DNA of 64,000 nucleotides from Aromatoleum toluolicum (GCF_012911005.2 NZ_WTVS01000017.1:31401-95400), one strand, 5' to 3'; counted from the first letter of the stretch, positions 35,345 through 45,440 are shown. Notes: a model not told the origin generated them from the letters alone. Program-made: numbers and translations.

Positions 35345-36435
35345 AGACAACACTTGCAGGCGTCGTCCTGACCGCCCTGCTTGCCGGATGTTCCGGCCCT
35401 GCGCCGGTCGAGAAGCCTCCGCGGGCGGTGCTGGTGCGCACCATTGGCAGCGGTGCCGCGGAGCCTCAGCTGCGCGTATACACCGGTGAGGTGCGTGCGC
35501 GCCACGAGGCCGACATCGGATTCCGCATCGCCGGCAAGCTCGTCGAGCGCAACGTGGACGTCGGCGCGCGCGTGCGGCCGGGGGCGGTGCTCGCGCGCCT
35601 CGACCCGCAGGATGTGAAGCTCGCCGAGCAGGCGGCCGCGGCACAGGTGTCGGCGGCGGAGGCCGATGTGGCGCTGGCGCGGGTGGAATTCGAGCGGGTG
35701 CAGAATCTGCACGCACGCAATTTCGTCAGCGCCTCGGCGCTGGACGGCCGGCGTACCGCCCTGCAGGCGGCCGAAGCGCGGCTGCGCCAGGCCCGCGCGC
35801 AGCGCGCCACGGCCGGCAACCAGGCCGGCTACGCGGCCCTGACCGTTGCCGATGAGGGCGTGGTCACGGCCGCTCCCGCCGAAGTCGGGCAGGTCGTCGC
35901 GGCCGGCCAGCCGGTGCTGCGCGTGGCACGCCCCGACCAGTGCGAGGTGCTGATCCACGTACCGGAAAGCCGCCTCGCCGATCTGAAGACGGGTTCGCCC
36001 GCTGCCGTGCGTGCGTGGGCGCATCCGGCACGCACCTACGTCGCGGCGGTGCGCGAAATCGCCCCCGCGGCCGATGCCGCGACCCGTTCCTACGCCGTGC
36101 GAGTGAGCGTTGCGGATGCCGATGACGCGTTGCCGCTCGGCGCCACGGCGAGCGTCGCGTTTACGGAATCCGGCGATGCGGCGCACACGGTCCTGCCCCT
36201 CGCCGCAGTGACCCGCGTCGATGGCCGCGCGACCGTCTGGGTCGTCGACGAGGCCTCGCGCCTCGCGCCGCTCGCGGTGGACACGGCGGCATTCCGCGAG
36301 GACGGCGTCGTGGTCGTCGGCGGGCTGCCGGCGGGCTCGCGCGTCGTGGTGACGGGCGTGCATCGCCTCGTCGCCGGGGAAACCGTGCGCGCGGTCGATG
36401 AAGTCGCCCCGGTGGCGCTGGATGCACGCAAATGA
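35341..36435 (+). CDS. RND efflux periplasmic adaptor (membrane fusion lipoprotein)
   Basis: 364 residues. A lipoprotein signal MKTTLAGVVLTALLAGCSG has a clear lipobox (LAGC). Then come the beta-barrel and lipoyl half motif GEVRARHEADIGFRIAGKL, a coiled-coil hairpin (about 95-155, rich in Ala/Glu/Arg), the second half TVADEGVVTAAPAEVGQVVAAGQPVLRV, and a membrane-proximal domain. It links the RND pump to an outer-membrane channel. It overlaps tetR upstream and the pump downstream by four bases each. Confidence 0.93.
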   Translation: MKTTLAGVVLTALLAGCSGPAPVEKPPRAVLVRTIGSGAAEPQLRVYTGEVRARHEADIGFRIAGKLVERNVDVGARVRPGAVLARLDPQDVKLAEQAAAAQVSAAEADVALARVEFERVQNLHARNFVSASALDGRRTALQAAEARLRQARAQRATAGNQAGYAALTVADEGVVTAAPAEVGQVVAAGQPVLRVARPDQCEVLIHVPESRLADLKTGSPAAVRAWAHPARTYVAAVREIAPAADAATRSYAVRVSVADADDALPLGATASVAFTESGDAAHTVLPLAAVTRVDGRATVWVVDEASRLAPLAVDTAAFREDGVVVVGGLPAGSRVVVTGVHRLVAGETVRAVDEVAPVALDARK

Positions 36436-39400
36436 CGACCCCGCGCGAGTCCGACGAAGGGCGCTTCAACATCTCCGCCTGGGGGCTGCGACACCAGACT
36501 CTGGTGCTCTACTTCATGGCCGTGCTTGCCATCATCGGCCTGTATTCCTATTCCCGGCTCGGCCAGTCGGAGGACCCGCCCTTCACGTTCAAGGTGATGG
36601 TGATCCGCACCGAGTGGCCCGGCTCCGCCGCCGAGGAGGTCGCACGCCAGGTCACCGACAAGATCGAGAAGAAGCTGCAGGAGGTCGCCCAGGTCGACGT
36701 GCTGCGCAGCTTCTCGCGCCCTGGAGAGTCGATGGTGTTCTTCATCGTGAAGGACTCCACTCCGGCGCGCGACATGCCCGAAGTGTGGTACCAGGTGCGC
36801 AAGAAGATCGGCGACATCCGTCATACCCTGCCGCAGGGCACAGCCGGCCCGTTCTTCAATGATGAATTCGGCGACACCTACGGCAACATCTTCGCGCTGG
36901 TCGGAGAAGGCCTCGACTACGCCGCGCTCAAGCGCTATGCCGAGGCGATCCGCAGCGAACTCCTGCACGTGCCGGACGTCGCCAAGGTCAGCCTTTTCGG
37001 CGAGCAACCCGAACGCGTGTATATCGAACTCTCGAACACCAAGCTCGCGACCTTCGGCCTCTCGGTGCGCGACATCGCCGGTGCGCTCGCGGGGCAGAAC
37101 GCCACTGCCGGCGCCGGATTCTTCGACACCCGCGACGAACGCGTGTGGCTGCGCCCGAGCGGCGCGTTCGAGGACCTCGACGCCATCCGCGACACCGTCA
37201 TCCGCGCACAGGGCCGCAGCTTCCGCCTCGGCGACGTGGCCGAGGTGCGTCGCGGCTTCGCCGACCCGCCGCGCGAACGCCTGCGCTTCAAGGGCGAGGA
37301 CGCGCTCGGTATCGGCGTGTCGATGCGCGCAGGCGGCGACATCATCGCGCTCGGCCGCCATCTCGATGCGGTCATCGCGCGGATCGATGCGCAACTGCCG
37401 GTCGGCGTGCGCCTCGAGCGTGTCGCCGACCAGCCGCGCGCGGTGACCCGCTCCGTCGGCGAATTCGTCCAGGTGCTCGTCGAAGCCGTTGTCATCGTCA
37501 TGGCGGTGAGCCTGCTCTCGCTCGGCCTGCGAACCGGCGTCGTCGTGCTCGTGATCATTCCGGTCGTGCTCGCGATCACCTTCCTGTTCATGAACATCCT
37601 GGCCATCGGCCTGCACAAGATCTCGCTCGGCGCGCTGATCCTCGCGCTAGGCCTGCTCGTCGACGACGCGATCATCGCCGTGGAGATGATGGCGACGAAG
37701 ATGGAGCAGGGCTGGGAACGTGCGAAGGCCGCGAGCGCCGCCTACGTCACGACGGCGATGCCGATGCTCTCCGGGACGCTCGTGACCGCGGCGGGCTTCC
37801 TGCCGATCGCGACCGCCGCGTCGTCGACCGGCGAATACACGCGCTCGATCTTCCAGGTCACGGTTATCGCGCTGCTCGTGTCCTGGGTCGCGGCGGTGCT
37901 CTTCGTTCCCTGGCTCGGATACCACCTCCTGCCGGACTTCCACGCCCAGCGCGGCAAGCCCTCGGTGCTCGCGCGTCTCGTCGGCCGCCTCTCGCCGCGA
38001 CTCGGGGCGCGCCTCGCCGAACGCGCCACCCATGCGCATGAACTGCACGACGAATACGCGATCTACCACACCCGCTTCTACACGCGCCTGCGCGCGCTGG
38101 TCGACGCCTGCGTCGCGCACCGCTGGATCGTCATCGCGCTGACCCTGTTCGTCTTTGCCGCGTCGCTCGTCGCGTTCGGGCGCTTCGTGCCACAGCAGTT
38201 CTTTCCGGATTCGACCCGCCCCGAACTGCTCGTCGATCTGCGCCTGCCCGAGGGCGCCTCGCATCAGGCCTCCGAGCGCGCAGTCCGACGACTGGAAACC
38301 TTTCTGGATCAGCAGCAGGGTATCGAGAACTACGTCGCATGGGTCGGCGGCGGCAGTCCGCGTTTCTACCTGCCGCTCGACCAGCAGCTCCCGCAGACGA
38401 GCTTCGCTCAGTTCGTGATCCTCACCGACGGCCCGGCGGCGCGCGAGGCCTTGCGCACGCGGCTGATCGCGCTTTTCGACGAGGCCCCGGCCGAACTCAT
38501 CGGCGTCGTCAACCGGCTGGAGAACGGCCCGCCGGTTGGCTTTCCGGTGCAGTATCGCGTCAGCGGCCAGGATCTCGACGAACTGCGCCGCATCGCGCAC
38601 GAGGTCGCGGCGAAGCTGCGCACCCACCCCCAGCTCTCCAACGTGCATCTCGACTGGGAGGAGCCCTCCAAGCGCGTACGCCTCAAGATCGACCAGGATA
38701 AGGCGCGGCTCCTCGGCCTGACGACACAGGACATTGCGACCCTGCTCAACACCTCCGTGCAGGGCTTCGCCGTCACGCAGTTCCGTGAAGGTCCCGAGAC
38801 GATCGACGTGATGCTGCGCGGCGCCGAAGCCGAGCGCGTGCATCTGGGCCTGTTGCCGGACCTCGCGATCCCGGTCGGTGGCGGCCGCAGCGTCTCGCTC
38901 GCCCAGGTCGCGACGGCCGAATACGGGTTCGAGCAGGGCGTCGTCTGGCGCCGCAACCGCATCCCAACGGTCACTGTCCGCGCGAACCTGTACGGCGGCG
39001 TGCAACCGGCCGTCGTCGTCGCAGACCTCGCCCCGCAGATCGCGTCGATCGAAGCCGGGCTGCCGCTGGGCTACCGCGTCGAGGTGGGCGGCTCGGTCGA
39101 AGAGAGCGCCAAGGGCGGCAAGTCGGTCGCGGCGGGCCTGCCGTTGTTCCTCATCGCGGTGCTCACTGTGCTCATGCTGCAGCTGCAGAGCTTCTCGCTC
39201 GTCGCGATGGTGCTCCTCACCGCGCCCCTCGGGATGATCGGCGTCACCGTCTTCCTCCTCGCCTTCGGCAAACCCTTCGGCTTCGTCGCCATGCTCGGCA
39301 CGATCGCGCTCTCCGGCATGATCATGCGCAACTCGGTGATCCTCGTCGACCAGATCCGCCAGGACCGCGAGCACGGCCGCAGCGCGTGGGATGCCATCGT

Positions 39401-39647
39401 CGAATCGACCGTGCGCCGCTTCCGCCCCATCATGCTCACGGCCGCCGCCGCGATCCTCGCGATGATCCCGCTGTCGCGCAGCGCCTTCTTCGGGCCGATG
39501 GCGGTCGCCATCATGGGCGGCCTCACCGTCGCCACCGTCCTCACCCTGATCTTCCTGCCCGCGCTGTATGCCGCGTGGTACCGCGTGCGCCGCGAACCCC
39601 AGAAAACCGGGGAAGACGGGCCGCCTGCAGTGCAGCAAGTGCGCTAA
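36432..39647 (+). CDS. RND-family efflux transporter permease
   Basis: 1071 residues, with the twelve-helix RND layout and two large periplasmic loops. TM1 lies near residues 20-45, and the TM2-6 and TM8-12 clusters near 340-510 and 880-1045. The proton-relay region GLLVDDAIIAVEMM (helix 4) is intact. Other landmarks are the drug-pocket opening NISAWGLRHQTLVLYFM and the C-terminal PLSRSAFFGPMAVAIMGGL. It resembles AcrB-like transporters of the HAE1-related group; substrate unknown. The TolC-family gene at 40734 is a plausible channel partner. Confidence 0.94.
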   Translation: MTTPRESDEGRFNISAWGLRHQTLVLYFMAVLAIIGLYSYSRLGQSEDPPFTFKVMVIRTEWPGSAAEEVARQVTDKIEKKLQEVAQVDVLRSFSRPGESMVFFIVKDSTPARDMPEVWYQVRKKIGDIRHTLPQGTAGPFFNDEFGDTYGNIFALVGEGLDYAALKRYAEAIRSELLHVPDVAKVSLFGEQPERVYIELSNTKLATFGLSVRDIAGALAGQNATAGAGFFDTRDERVWLRPSGAFEDLDAIRDTVIRAQGRSFRLGDVAEVRRGFADPPRERLRFKGEDALGIGVSMRAGGDIIALGRHLDAVIARIDAQLPVGVRLERVADQPRAVTRSVGEFVQVLVEAVVIVMAVSLLSLGLRTGVVVLVIIPVVLAITFLFMNILAIGLHKISLGALILALGLLVDDAIIAVEMMATKMEQGWERAKAASAAYVTTAMPMLSGTLVTAAGFLPIATAASSTGEYTRSIFQVTVIALLVSWVAAVLFVPWLGYHLLPDFHAQRGKPSVLARLVGRLSPRLGARLAERATHAHELHDEYAIYHTRFYTRLRALVDACVAHRWIVIALTLFVFAASLVAFGRFVPQQFFPDSTRPELLVDLRLPEGASHQASERAVRRLETFLDQQQGIENYVAWVGGGSPRFYLPLDQQLPQTSFAQFVILTDGPAAREALRTRLIALFDEAPAELIGVVNRLENGPPVGFPVQYRVSGQDLDELRRIAHEVAAKLRTHPQLSNVHLDWEEPSKRVRLKIDQDKARLLGLTTQDIATLLNTSVQGFAVTQFREGPETIDVMLRGAEAERVHLGLLPDLAIPVGGGRSVSLAQVATAEYGFEQGVVWRRNRIPTVTVRANLYGGVQPAVVVADLAPQIASIEAGLPLGYRVEVGGSVEESAKGGKSVAAGLPLFLIAVLTVLMLQLQSFSLVAMVLLTAPLGMIGVTVFLLAFGKPFGFVAMLGTIALSGMIMRNSVILVDQIRQDREHGRSAWDAIVESTVRRFRPIMLTAAAAILAMIPLSRSAFFGPMAVAIMGGLTVATVLTLIFLPALYAAWYRVRREPQKTGEDGPPAVQQVR

Positions 39648-39677
39648 AATGCAAAAGTTTACTTATCGCGCACTAAA

Positions 39678-39691
39678 TTAGCGTGTGCTAA
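39678..39691. promoter_or_regulatory. AT-rich promoter region with TTAGC-N4-GCTAA operator-like repeat before pcm
   Basis: The 67-base gap between the RND gene and pcm is markedly AT-rich and carries the perfect inverted repeat TTAGC-GTGT-GCTAA, partly repeated as CACTAAATTAGC just upstream. Such half sites are common for MarR-type regulators. The regulator is not identified. Confidence 0.4.
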
Positions 39692-39714
39692 TATTTGCAC
39701 AGGAAGCCAATGCC

Positions 39715-40368
39715 ATGAACTTCGAACGCGCCCGCTTCAACATGGTCGAGCAGCAGATCCGCCCCTGGGATGTGCTGGATATGGACGTCCTCGACCTCCT
39801 GATGACGGTCAAGCGCGAGGAATTCGTTCCTCCCGCCCACAAGACGCTTGCCTTCGCGGACGTCGAGATTCCCATCGGCTACGGCCAGATCATGCTCAAG
39901 CCCGTCATCGAGGGCCGCATCCTGCAGGCGCTGCCGCTCAAGCGTTCGGACTCGGTGCTCGAGATCGGCACCGGCTCCGGCTACTTCGCCGCACTGCTCG
40001 CCGCGCGCACCGACTGGGTCCGCTCGGTCGAGATCGAGCCCGAACTCGTCAAGTTCGCGACGGACAACCTGAATCGCGCGGGCGTCGAGAACGTCATCGT
40101 CGAGGAAGGCGACGCCGCCCGCGGCTGGAGCAGCCGTGCCCCCTACGACGTCATCGTCGTCTCGGGCGGTCTGCCGGTCGTGCCGCAAAGCCTGCTCGAC
40201 CAGCTCAAGGTCGGCGGCCGCATGTTCGCCTTCGTCGGCGCGGCGCCGGTCATGGAAGCGCGCCTGATCACGCGCGTCTCGGAAGACCAGTACCAGACCG
40301 AAGACGTGCTCGAAACCGTCGTCCCGCTGCTGAAGAACGTACAGCGCGGGGACGAATTCCGCTTCTGA
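39715..40368 (+). CDS. pcm: Protein-L-isoaspartate O-methyltransferase family protein
   Basis: 217 residues from MNFERARFNMVEQQIRPWDV, preceded by AGGAAG. Motif I is VLEIGTGSGYFAALLA, preceded by QIMLKPVIEGRILQAL as in Pcm (canonical ISQPxxVAxM), and the post-motif is YDVIVVSGGLPVVPQSLLDQLKVGGRMF. It repairs isoaspartyl residues or acts as a related methyltransferase. In this group it is commonly found just before a rhodanese and a TolC-type gene, as here. Confidence 0.85.
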   Translation: MNFERARFNMVEQQIRPWDVLDMDVLDLLMTVKREEFVPPAHKTLAFADVEIPIGYGQIMLKPVIEGRILQALPLKRSDSVLEIGTGSGYFAALLAARTDWVRSVEIEPELVKFATDNLNRAGVENVIVEEGDAARGWSSRAPYDVIVVSGGLPVVPQSLLDQLKVGGRMFAFVGAAPVMEARLITRVSEDQYQTEDVLETVVPLLKNVQRGDEFRF

Positions 40369-40379
40369 GGAGCCCCTGC

Positions 40380-40703
40380 ATGCGACAGATCACCGCCACC
40401 GAACTCGCCGAACGCCTTGCCGCCCCCCAGGGCGACCAGCCCCTCCTGCTCGACGTGCGCGAGCCGGGCGAATTCGCGATCTGTCGCATCGAAGGCTCGC
40501 TGCTGATGCCGATGGCCACGGTGCCGGCGCGCCAGACCGAGCTCGATCCCGACGATGAGATCGTCGTCATCTGCCATCACGGCGGCCGCAGCGCGCAGGT
40601 GTGCATGTTCCTCGAGCGCCAGGGCTTCTCCAAGGTCATCAACCTTGCCGGCGGGGTCGCCGCCTGGGCTACCCAGGTCGACCCGACCATGCCGCAGTAC
40701 TGA
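40380..40703 (+). CDS. Single-domain rhodanese-like sulfurtransferase
   Basis: 107 residues. LLLDVREPGEFAICRIEGSLLMPM is the rhodanese CH2A region and the active-site loop is CHHGGRS with the catalytic Cys, followed by VCMFLERQGFSKVINLAGGVAAWA. It resembles GlpE-like or PspE-like single-domain sulfurtransferases, cytosolic by its lack of a signal. It starts 11 bases after pcm and is followed by tolC 30 bases later, so it is in one operon. Confidence 0.93.
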   Translation: MRQITATELAERLAAPQGDQPLLLDVREPGEFAICRIEGSLLMPMATVPARQTELDPDDEIVVICHHGGRSAQVCMFLERQGFSKVINLAGGVAAWATQVDPTMPQY

Positions 40704-40733
40704 CACCACAGCGAATTGCCCCCGGAGAAGCCG

Positions 40734-42050
40734 ATGAAGCGCGCAATCGCCCTGAGTCTTGCAACCCTTTTTTCGGCCAGCGCCTGGTCGACCGACCTCC
40801 TGCAGGTCTATCGCGACGCGCTCGCCAACGACGCGCGCTTCGCCGCCGCCCGTGCCCAGTACGAAGCGGGCCAGGAACGTGTCGTACAGGGTCGGGCCGG
40901 GCTCCTGCCGACCATCGGCGCCAATGCGAACACCACCTGGAATGACGTCGACACGCATACCCGGGTCTTCGGTACGCGCGAATACAACAGCAACGGCTAC
41001 GGCGTGCAACTCACGCAGCCGTTGTTCCGCTGGCAGAACTGGATCCAGTACAAGCAGGGCGAACTGCAGACCGCGCTTGCCGAAGTTCAGCTCGGACAGG
41101 CGCGCCACGACCTGATCCTGCGCGTCGCGCAAGCCTATTTCGACGTCCTCAACGCCCAGGACGCCCTCGCCGCGCAGTCCCAACTGAAAAAGGCGGCCGC
41201 CGAGCAGCTCGAGCTCGGCAAGGCCAGCTTCGAAGTCGGCACCGTCACGATCACCGACGTGCATGAAGCCCAGTCGCGCTTCGACCTCGCCTCGGCGCAG
41301 GAAATCGCCGCGCAAAACGAACTGGATGTACGCCGCCAGACGCTCGTCCAGATCGTCGGCAAGGACCCGTCGCCGCTCGCCGGTCTGCGGCAGGGCCTTT
41401 CCCTGTCCCGCCCGCAGCCCGACGACATCGCAGAATGGGCGGCAGCCGCAGAGCAGGGCAGCTACGCAGTGCAGGCGCAGCAGCTCGCGCGTGAAATCGC
41501 CGCGCGCGAAGTCGAGCGCAACCGCGCCGGCCACTACCCCACCCTCGACGTCGTCGCCGCCCGCAGCCACAGCAGCGCAGGCTTCAGCTCCAGCGCCGCC
41601 GCAGGCGGCTCGACGCGCACCGACGCCAACACCGTCGGCCTGCAGCTCAACGTCCCGATCTTCGCCGGTGGTGCCGTCTCCTCGCGCGAACGCGAAGCTG
41701 CGGCCCTCAAGCTCAAGGCCGACGCCGACCTCGACGACGCCCGCCGTTCCGCTGCGCTCGCAGCGCGCCAAGCCTACCTCGGCGTAACCAGCGGCATGGC
41801 GCAGGTCAAAGCCCTCGAAGCCGCCCAGGTCTCATCGACCTCCGCCCTCGAAGCCAACCGGCTCGGCTACGAAGTCGGCGTGCGCATCAACATCGACGTC
41901 CTCAACGCCCAGTCCCAACTCGCCGACACCCAACGCCAGCTCGCCCGCGCCCGCTACGACACCATCCTCGCCCAACTGCGCCTGAAGGCTGCCGCCGGCA
42001 CTCTCGGCGAAGAAGACGTCCAGCTCATCGACACGCTGCTGGCGAAGTGA
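40734..42050 (+). CDS. tolC: TolC family outer-membrane channel protein
   Basis: 438 residues from MKRAIALSLATLFSASAWS (signal peptide). It has the duplicated OEP fold with long helical, Ala/Gln/Arg-rich segments (YRDALANDARFAAARAQYEAGQE, LILRVAQAYFDVLNAQDALAA, QAYLGVTSGMAQVKALEAAQV, YEVGVRINIDVLNAQSQL). GLQLNVPIFAGG is the typical strand turn in TolC. It exports substrates of type I secretion or RND pumps; the nearby RND operon lacks its own channel. Mobile element debris begins right after its stop. Confidence 0.93.
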   Translation: MKRAIALSLATLFSASAWSTDLLQVYRDALANDARFAAARAQYEAGQERVVQGRAGLLPTIGANANTTWNDVDTHTRVFGTREYNSNGYGVQLTQPLFRWQNWIQYKQGELQTALAEVQLGQARHDLILRVAQAYFDVLNAQDALAAQSQLKKAAAEQLELGKASFEVGTVTITDVHEAQSRFDLASAQEIAAQNELDVRRQTLVQIVGKDPSPLAGLRQGLSLSRPQPDDIAEWAAAAEQGSYAVQAQQLAREIAAREVERNRAGHYPTLDVVAARSHSSAGFSSSAAAGGSTRTDANTVGLQLNVPIFAGGAVSSREREAAALKLKADADLDDARRSAALAARQAYLGVTSGMAQVKALEAAQVSSTSALEANRLGYEVGVRINIDVLNAQSQLADTQRQLARARYDTILAQLRLKAAAGTLGEEDVQLIDTLLAK

Positions 42051-42129
42051 TTCGGGAAATTGAGCTTCCCTATGAATTTCGTCTTCCAACGCAGTCGTCG
42101 TATGATCGACGCAACTACAAGAAGAACGA

Positions 42130-42779
42130 CGTGAAACGCATCCCGAAGCAGGAGTAAACGGACCGGGCGCGGCACAAGCGGCGTTAAAAGGCGACTCCGG
42201 ACTCCAAGCACAGACGGTCCGTGGCACCGAATGTGCGGAATTGCCATTTCGCGCCTGACGTCTTGAATAGTGTGTGGACGGGCGATATCACCTACATCGC
42301 CACCGCCGAGGGCTGGCTGTATCTGATAGTCGTGATCGATGTGTTCAACCGCGAGGTGGTCGGCTGGTCGATCAAGCCGCGGATGACGACCGACTTGGTC
42401 CTCGATGCACTGTCAATGGCGTGGTTCCGCCATCTTCCGAACCAGGGGGGGGCTGTTTCATTCCGATCGAGGAAGCCGGTATTCCCGTCATGCTTGCCAG
42501 GCCCGCTTGGCCACATACGGCATGTGCGGATCGCTGTCGCGCAAGGGCAGCTGCTGGGACAACGCCCCGACCGAGAGTTTCTTCAACAGTCTCAAGAATG
42601 AGCGGGTTCATGGCGTGTGCTACGCGACTCGTAACGAGGTTACGAGCGATCTGTTCCAATACATCGCCGTGTTCTACAACCGGAATCGCCGCCACTCCGC
42701 CTTGGGATATTTTTCACCGACTACGTTCCTGCAGAACTGGATCGAACGAAAGAATCAGCAAGAAATGGCAGCACCTCAA
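42130..42779 (+). pseudogene. Decayed IS3-family transposase (orfB)
   Basis: Pieces of an rve integrase are spread over frames. RARHKRR is followed by a stop (TAA, near 42186) and then KATPDSKHRRSVAPNV, VWTGDITYIATAEGWLYLIVVIDVFNREVVGWS in adjacent short runs, and LFHSDRGSRY continuing in another frame after a run of G near 42446. WDNAPTESFFNSLKNERVH and YNRNRRHSALGY follow. The N-terminal half and orfA are missing. The last codons abut the left end of the IS5-like element, which appears to have inserted there. Confidence 0.85.
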
Positions 42780-44017
42780 GCTTCCGGGCGCCGATCTTTT
42801 CCATGTTTGATCCATATTAATCCGCGTAGCGCCGTGAAGACCGACCTGTTCGCTGACGAACACCGCCGCAAGATGATCGACTCGCTGAGCGACCCACTGG
42901 TCGAGATCGAGCCGCACATCGACTTTGCTGCCTTGGCGGCGGAGGTTGATCGGGTGGCGCCTCGTCCGATGAGTCCGCAGGGCGGACGTGCGCCGTACCC
43001 GACCGAGACGATGGTGCGCATTCTGCTGTTGAAGCGTCTGTACAACCTCTCGGATGAGCAGATGGAGTACCAGTTGCTCGACCGCTTGAGCTACAAGCGC
43101 CTCTGCGGACTGACGAACGCGACGAACGTCCCCGACTGCACCACCGTGTGGACCTTCGAGAACCGGATCGGTGAAGCAGGCGCGAAGGCTCTGTTCGAGG
43201 GGCGTCTCGGCCCAGTTGCTCCAGAAGGGGTTCATCGCGCGCGGCGGCCAGATTATCGACGCCACGCGGGTTCCCGCGCCCAAGCAGCACAACAGGCGCG
43301 GCGAGAAAGAACTGATCGAGCAAGGCGCGATGCCCACCGATTGGAAGCCAGCGTAGCGGCGCCAGAAGGAAGCCGACGCGACCTGGACGACGAAGGACGG
43401 CAAAAGTCAGTTCGGCTACAAGCTGTCGAGCAATGTCGACAAGAAGTACAAGATCATCCGCCGGATCGAGACCGACACCGCCTCCACGCACGACAGCCAG
43501 CACTTTGACAACTCTTCGACACAAGCAACACGAGCCGTGATGTCTATGCCGATTGGGCTACCCGTCGGAGGAGCGCGAAGTCTGACTGAAGGAGAACGGC
43601 TTCCGAAACCAGATTCAGCGGAAGGGCAAACGCAATAAGCCGCTGTGCGAGTGCCAGCAGCGACGCAACAAACGTATCGCCAAGACGTGTACGCGGCTCG
43701 AGCATGTGTTCGGAGCCATCGAGCAGATGGGCGGCAAGCTGCTACGCACCATCGGTCATGCGCGGGCCAACTTTGCGATGACGATGATGGCAGCCTGCTA
43801 CAACCTGAAGCGGCTGGTCTATTGCATGGAGGCCGGAATCGAGGCCTTCTGACGCCCGAAATAGGCCGAATCGCCGATGTCCGGGGCGATTCGAGGTAAA
43901 AACGAGGCAACACCGCCGGCAATGGCGGTGATTTGCCAGAGAAATTGAACCGAATTCGGTCGCAGTCACCATTTCTCGGCAGGGTTCACTGAAAACCTTG
44001 GGTTATTCGAGGTGCTC
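42769..44017. mobile_element. Decayed IS5-family insertion sequence
   Basis: The element is bounded by imperfect inverted ends: GCACCTCAAG near 42771 on the left, and on the right TTCGAGGTGC (44006-44015), whose complement is GCACCTCGAA. It holds a frame-disrupted IS5-type transposase and a 3' non-coding tail with a small hairpin (CACCGCC / GGCGGTG near 43911-43930). It lies in the end of the IS3-type orfB, so it arrived later. No target duplication could be confirmed by eye. Confidence 0.65.
42834..43852 (+). pseudogene. Frame-disrupted IS5-family transposase
   Basis: Starting with a GTG, KTDLFADEHRRKMIDSLSDP leads the conserved VRILLLKRLYNLSDEQMEYQLLDRLSYKRLCGL and the first catalytic block VPDCTTVWTFENRIGEAG. 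The frame shifts near 43200 (continuing as LLQKGFIARGGQIIDATRVPAPKQ), meets a TAG at 43354, and shifts again around 43520-43620. The end is LLRTIGHARANFAMTMMAACYNLKRL and a stop at 43852. Several independent lesions mean it is inactive. Confidence 0.88.
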
Positions 44018-44029
44018 AGTTCTAATAAG

Positions 44030-45130
44030 CTACGTTTTTGAGGCGGCCAAATTGCGCCACCCCCCTGCTTTTGCCAGTCGCATTGTTGGTTTTTCCACAA
44101 ACGCATGAATAGCAAGTGCAGCAATGTACGCTGATATTGATGCCAAGATGATCGCGAGATAAGCTCCCGATCCAATGTCCACCAAAATGTACATTATGGC
44201 ATAGCCAAACAAGGCGTGAACCACATAGAGCGGGTAGCTAATGTCTGAGAAATGAGATATCAGGGCATTCTTTCCTATCTTCTCTCGCAAGGCAAAGCAA
44301 GTATGAAAAACAGCGATTGCCAACAAATAGCCCGTCATCCACTGCATCGTATAATTTGCGGTTTTTGCAACAAAAACCCAAAGAACAAAAATTAATAGAA
44401 AAACTACAACTTCGATGACAAAGATCTCTTTTATCGAGATGCGTTCTTTTAGAAAAGAAAAGTACGCAATGCCTAGTACTAATAACAATCCAGATGCAAT
44501 TTGTACTCCAATAAGATAATTGTCGCTAGCCAGATAGAATGAGCAAGAAAGTGCAATTAAACATGCCAATCCTGAGAATTTTTTGGCATCAAAACTCAAA
44601 ATCAATGAGCCGAAAATAGCCATCGAAATATAAAAGTATAACTCCACTTCAAGCGTCCAGCTAATCCCGTCAATGCGTCCAACTCCAAGCGGGCCTCTCG
44701 TAATTACGCCAAAATGTGCAACAATGTCTTTAATGGAATATTTGAATAAAGAATCGGTGAAATGCGAAAGTGTAAGGATCGATAAAATAACGAGACAAAA
44801 TCCAACTATGTATACTGGATATATACGAATGGCGCGCCGGACGAGAAAGGTTCCCTTGCTTGAGTTTTCCAGCGAAAACGGAATAACGAATCCGCTCAAT
44901 ATAAAGAAAACTCCCACTCCAAGTTGGCCGAAAACAATGCAATAATCCGCAATTAAACGAAGAGGCAAATGCAACTTCGGAAAGTTTACTATAACCGGAG
45001 CGCCCAGTAGGCTAGAAATATCGGGGTGCATAATCCAAAATATGCCGATGTAGTGCGATATGAGTACAAGAATTGCCCCCACTCCCCGGAGGAGATGGGC
45101 GAATAAGATTCTATCTGACATATTTTGCAT
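44030..45130 (-). CDS. Acyltransferase 3 family membrane protein (OafA/YrhL-like)
   Basis: 366 residues from MQNMSDRILFAHLLRGVGAILV; ATGs at 45121 and 45169 are alternatives and none has a clear ribosome site. About ten membrane helices. Key motifs of the family are LRGVGAILVLISHYIG (with the catalytic His) and LGVGVFFILSGFVIPFS, then RRAIRIYPVY and WTLEVELYFYIS. Such proteins O-acylate lipopolysaccharide or other surface sugars. The gene is far more AT-rich than its neighbours and is flanked by dead IS elements on both sides, a clear sign of transfer. Confidence 0.88.
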   Translation of the reverse strand: MQNMSDRILFAHLLRGVGAILVLISHYIGIFWIMHPDISSLLGAPVIVNFPKLHLPLRLIADYCIVFGQLGVGVFFILSGFVIPFSLENSSKGTFLVRRAIRIYPVYIVGFCLVILSILTLSHFTDSLFKYSIKDIVAHFGVITRGPLGVGRIDGISWTLEVELYFYISMAIFGSLILSFDAKKFSGLACLIALSCSFYLASDNYLIGVQIASGLLLVLGIAYFSFLKERISIKEIFVIEVVVFLLIFVLWVFVAKTANYTMQWMTGYLLAIAVFHTCFALREKIGKNALISHFSDISYPLYVVHALFGYAIMYILVDIGSGAYLAIILASISAYIAALAIHAFVEKPTMRLAKAGGWRNLAASKT

Positions 45131-45180
45131 AGTATTGGAGGTGCATTGAGATATATTAAATACTATCATTTGCAGTGAGC

Positions 45181-45440
45181 GCTGAGTGGTCGAGAACGGC
45201 ATCCCGTCGCACGTTACTTTCGCGTGCGTGACTGCCATGCCCGATCCACGCGAGTTCGAAGCGGAATTTCGGCCTTGGGTCGGCATGGTGATTCCGGCGC
45301 AGGCAGCGATCAGCTCGTAGCCATCGATGGCAAGTCCAGTCGTCGCTCAACGAACAAAGCGAAGTCGACCCGGTTGCACCTGGACTTGCGCGTTCGCGAC
45401 CGCCCAAGTTTCTCAGGCCGCCAGTGATTTTGGGGGTCGC
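45181..45440 (+). pseudogene. ISAs1-family transposase fragment
   Basis: Reading in two frames, DPREFEAEFRPWVGMVIPA is followed after a shift by DQLVAIDGKSSRRSTNKA and STRLHL, then AFATAQ. This matches the ISAs1 (H-repeat) catalytic region, usually ...VVAIDGKTLRRS... with HLVSAFA. Only a short internal piece remains, with at least one frameshift. Confidence 0.7.
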
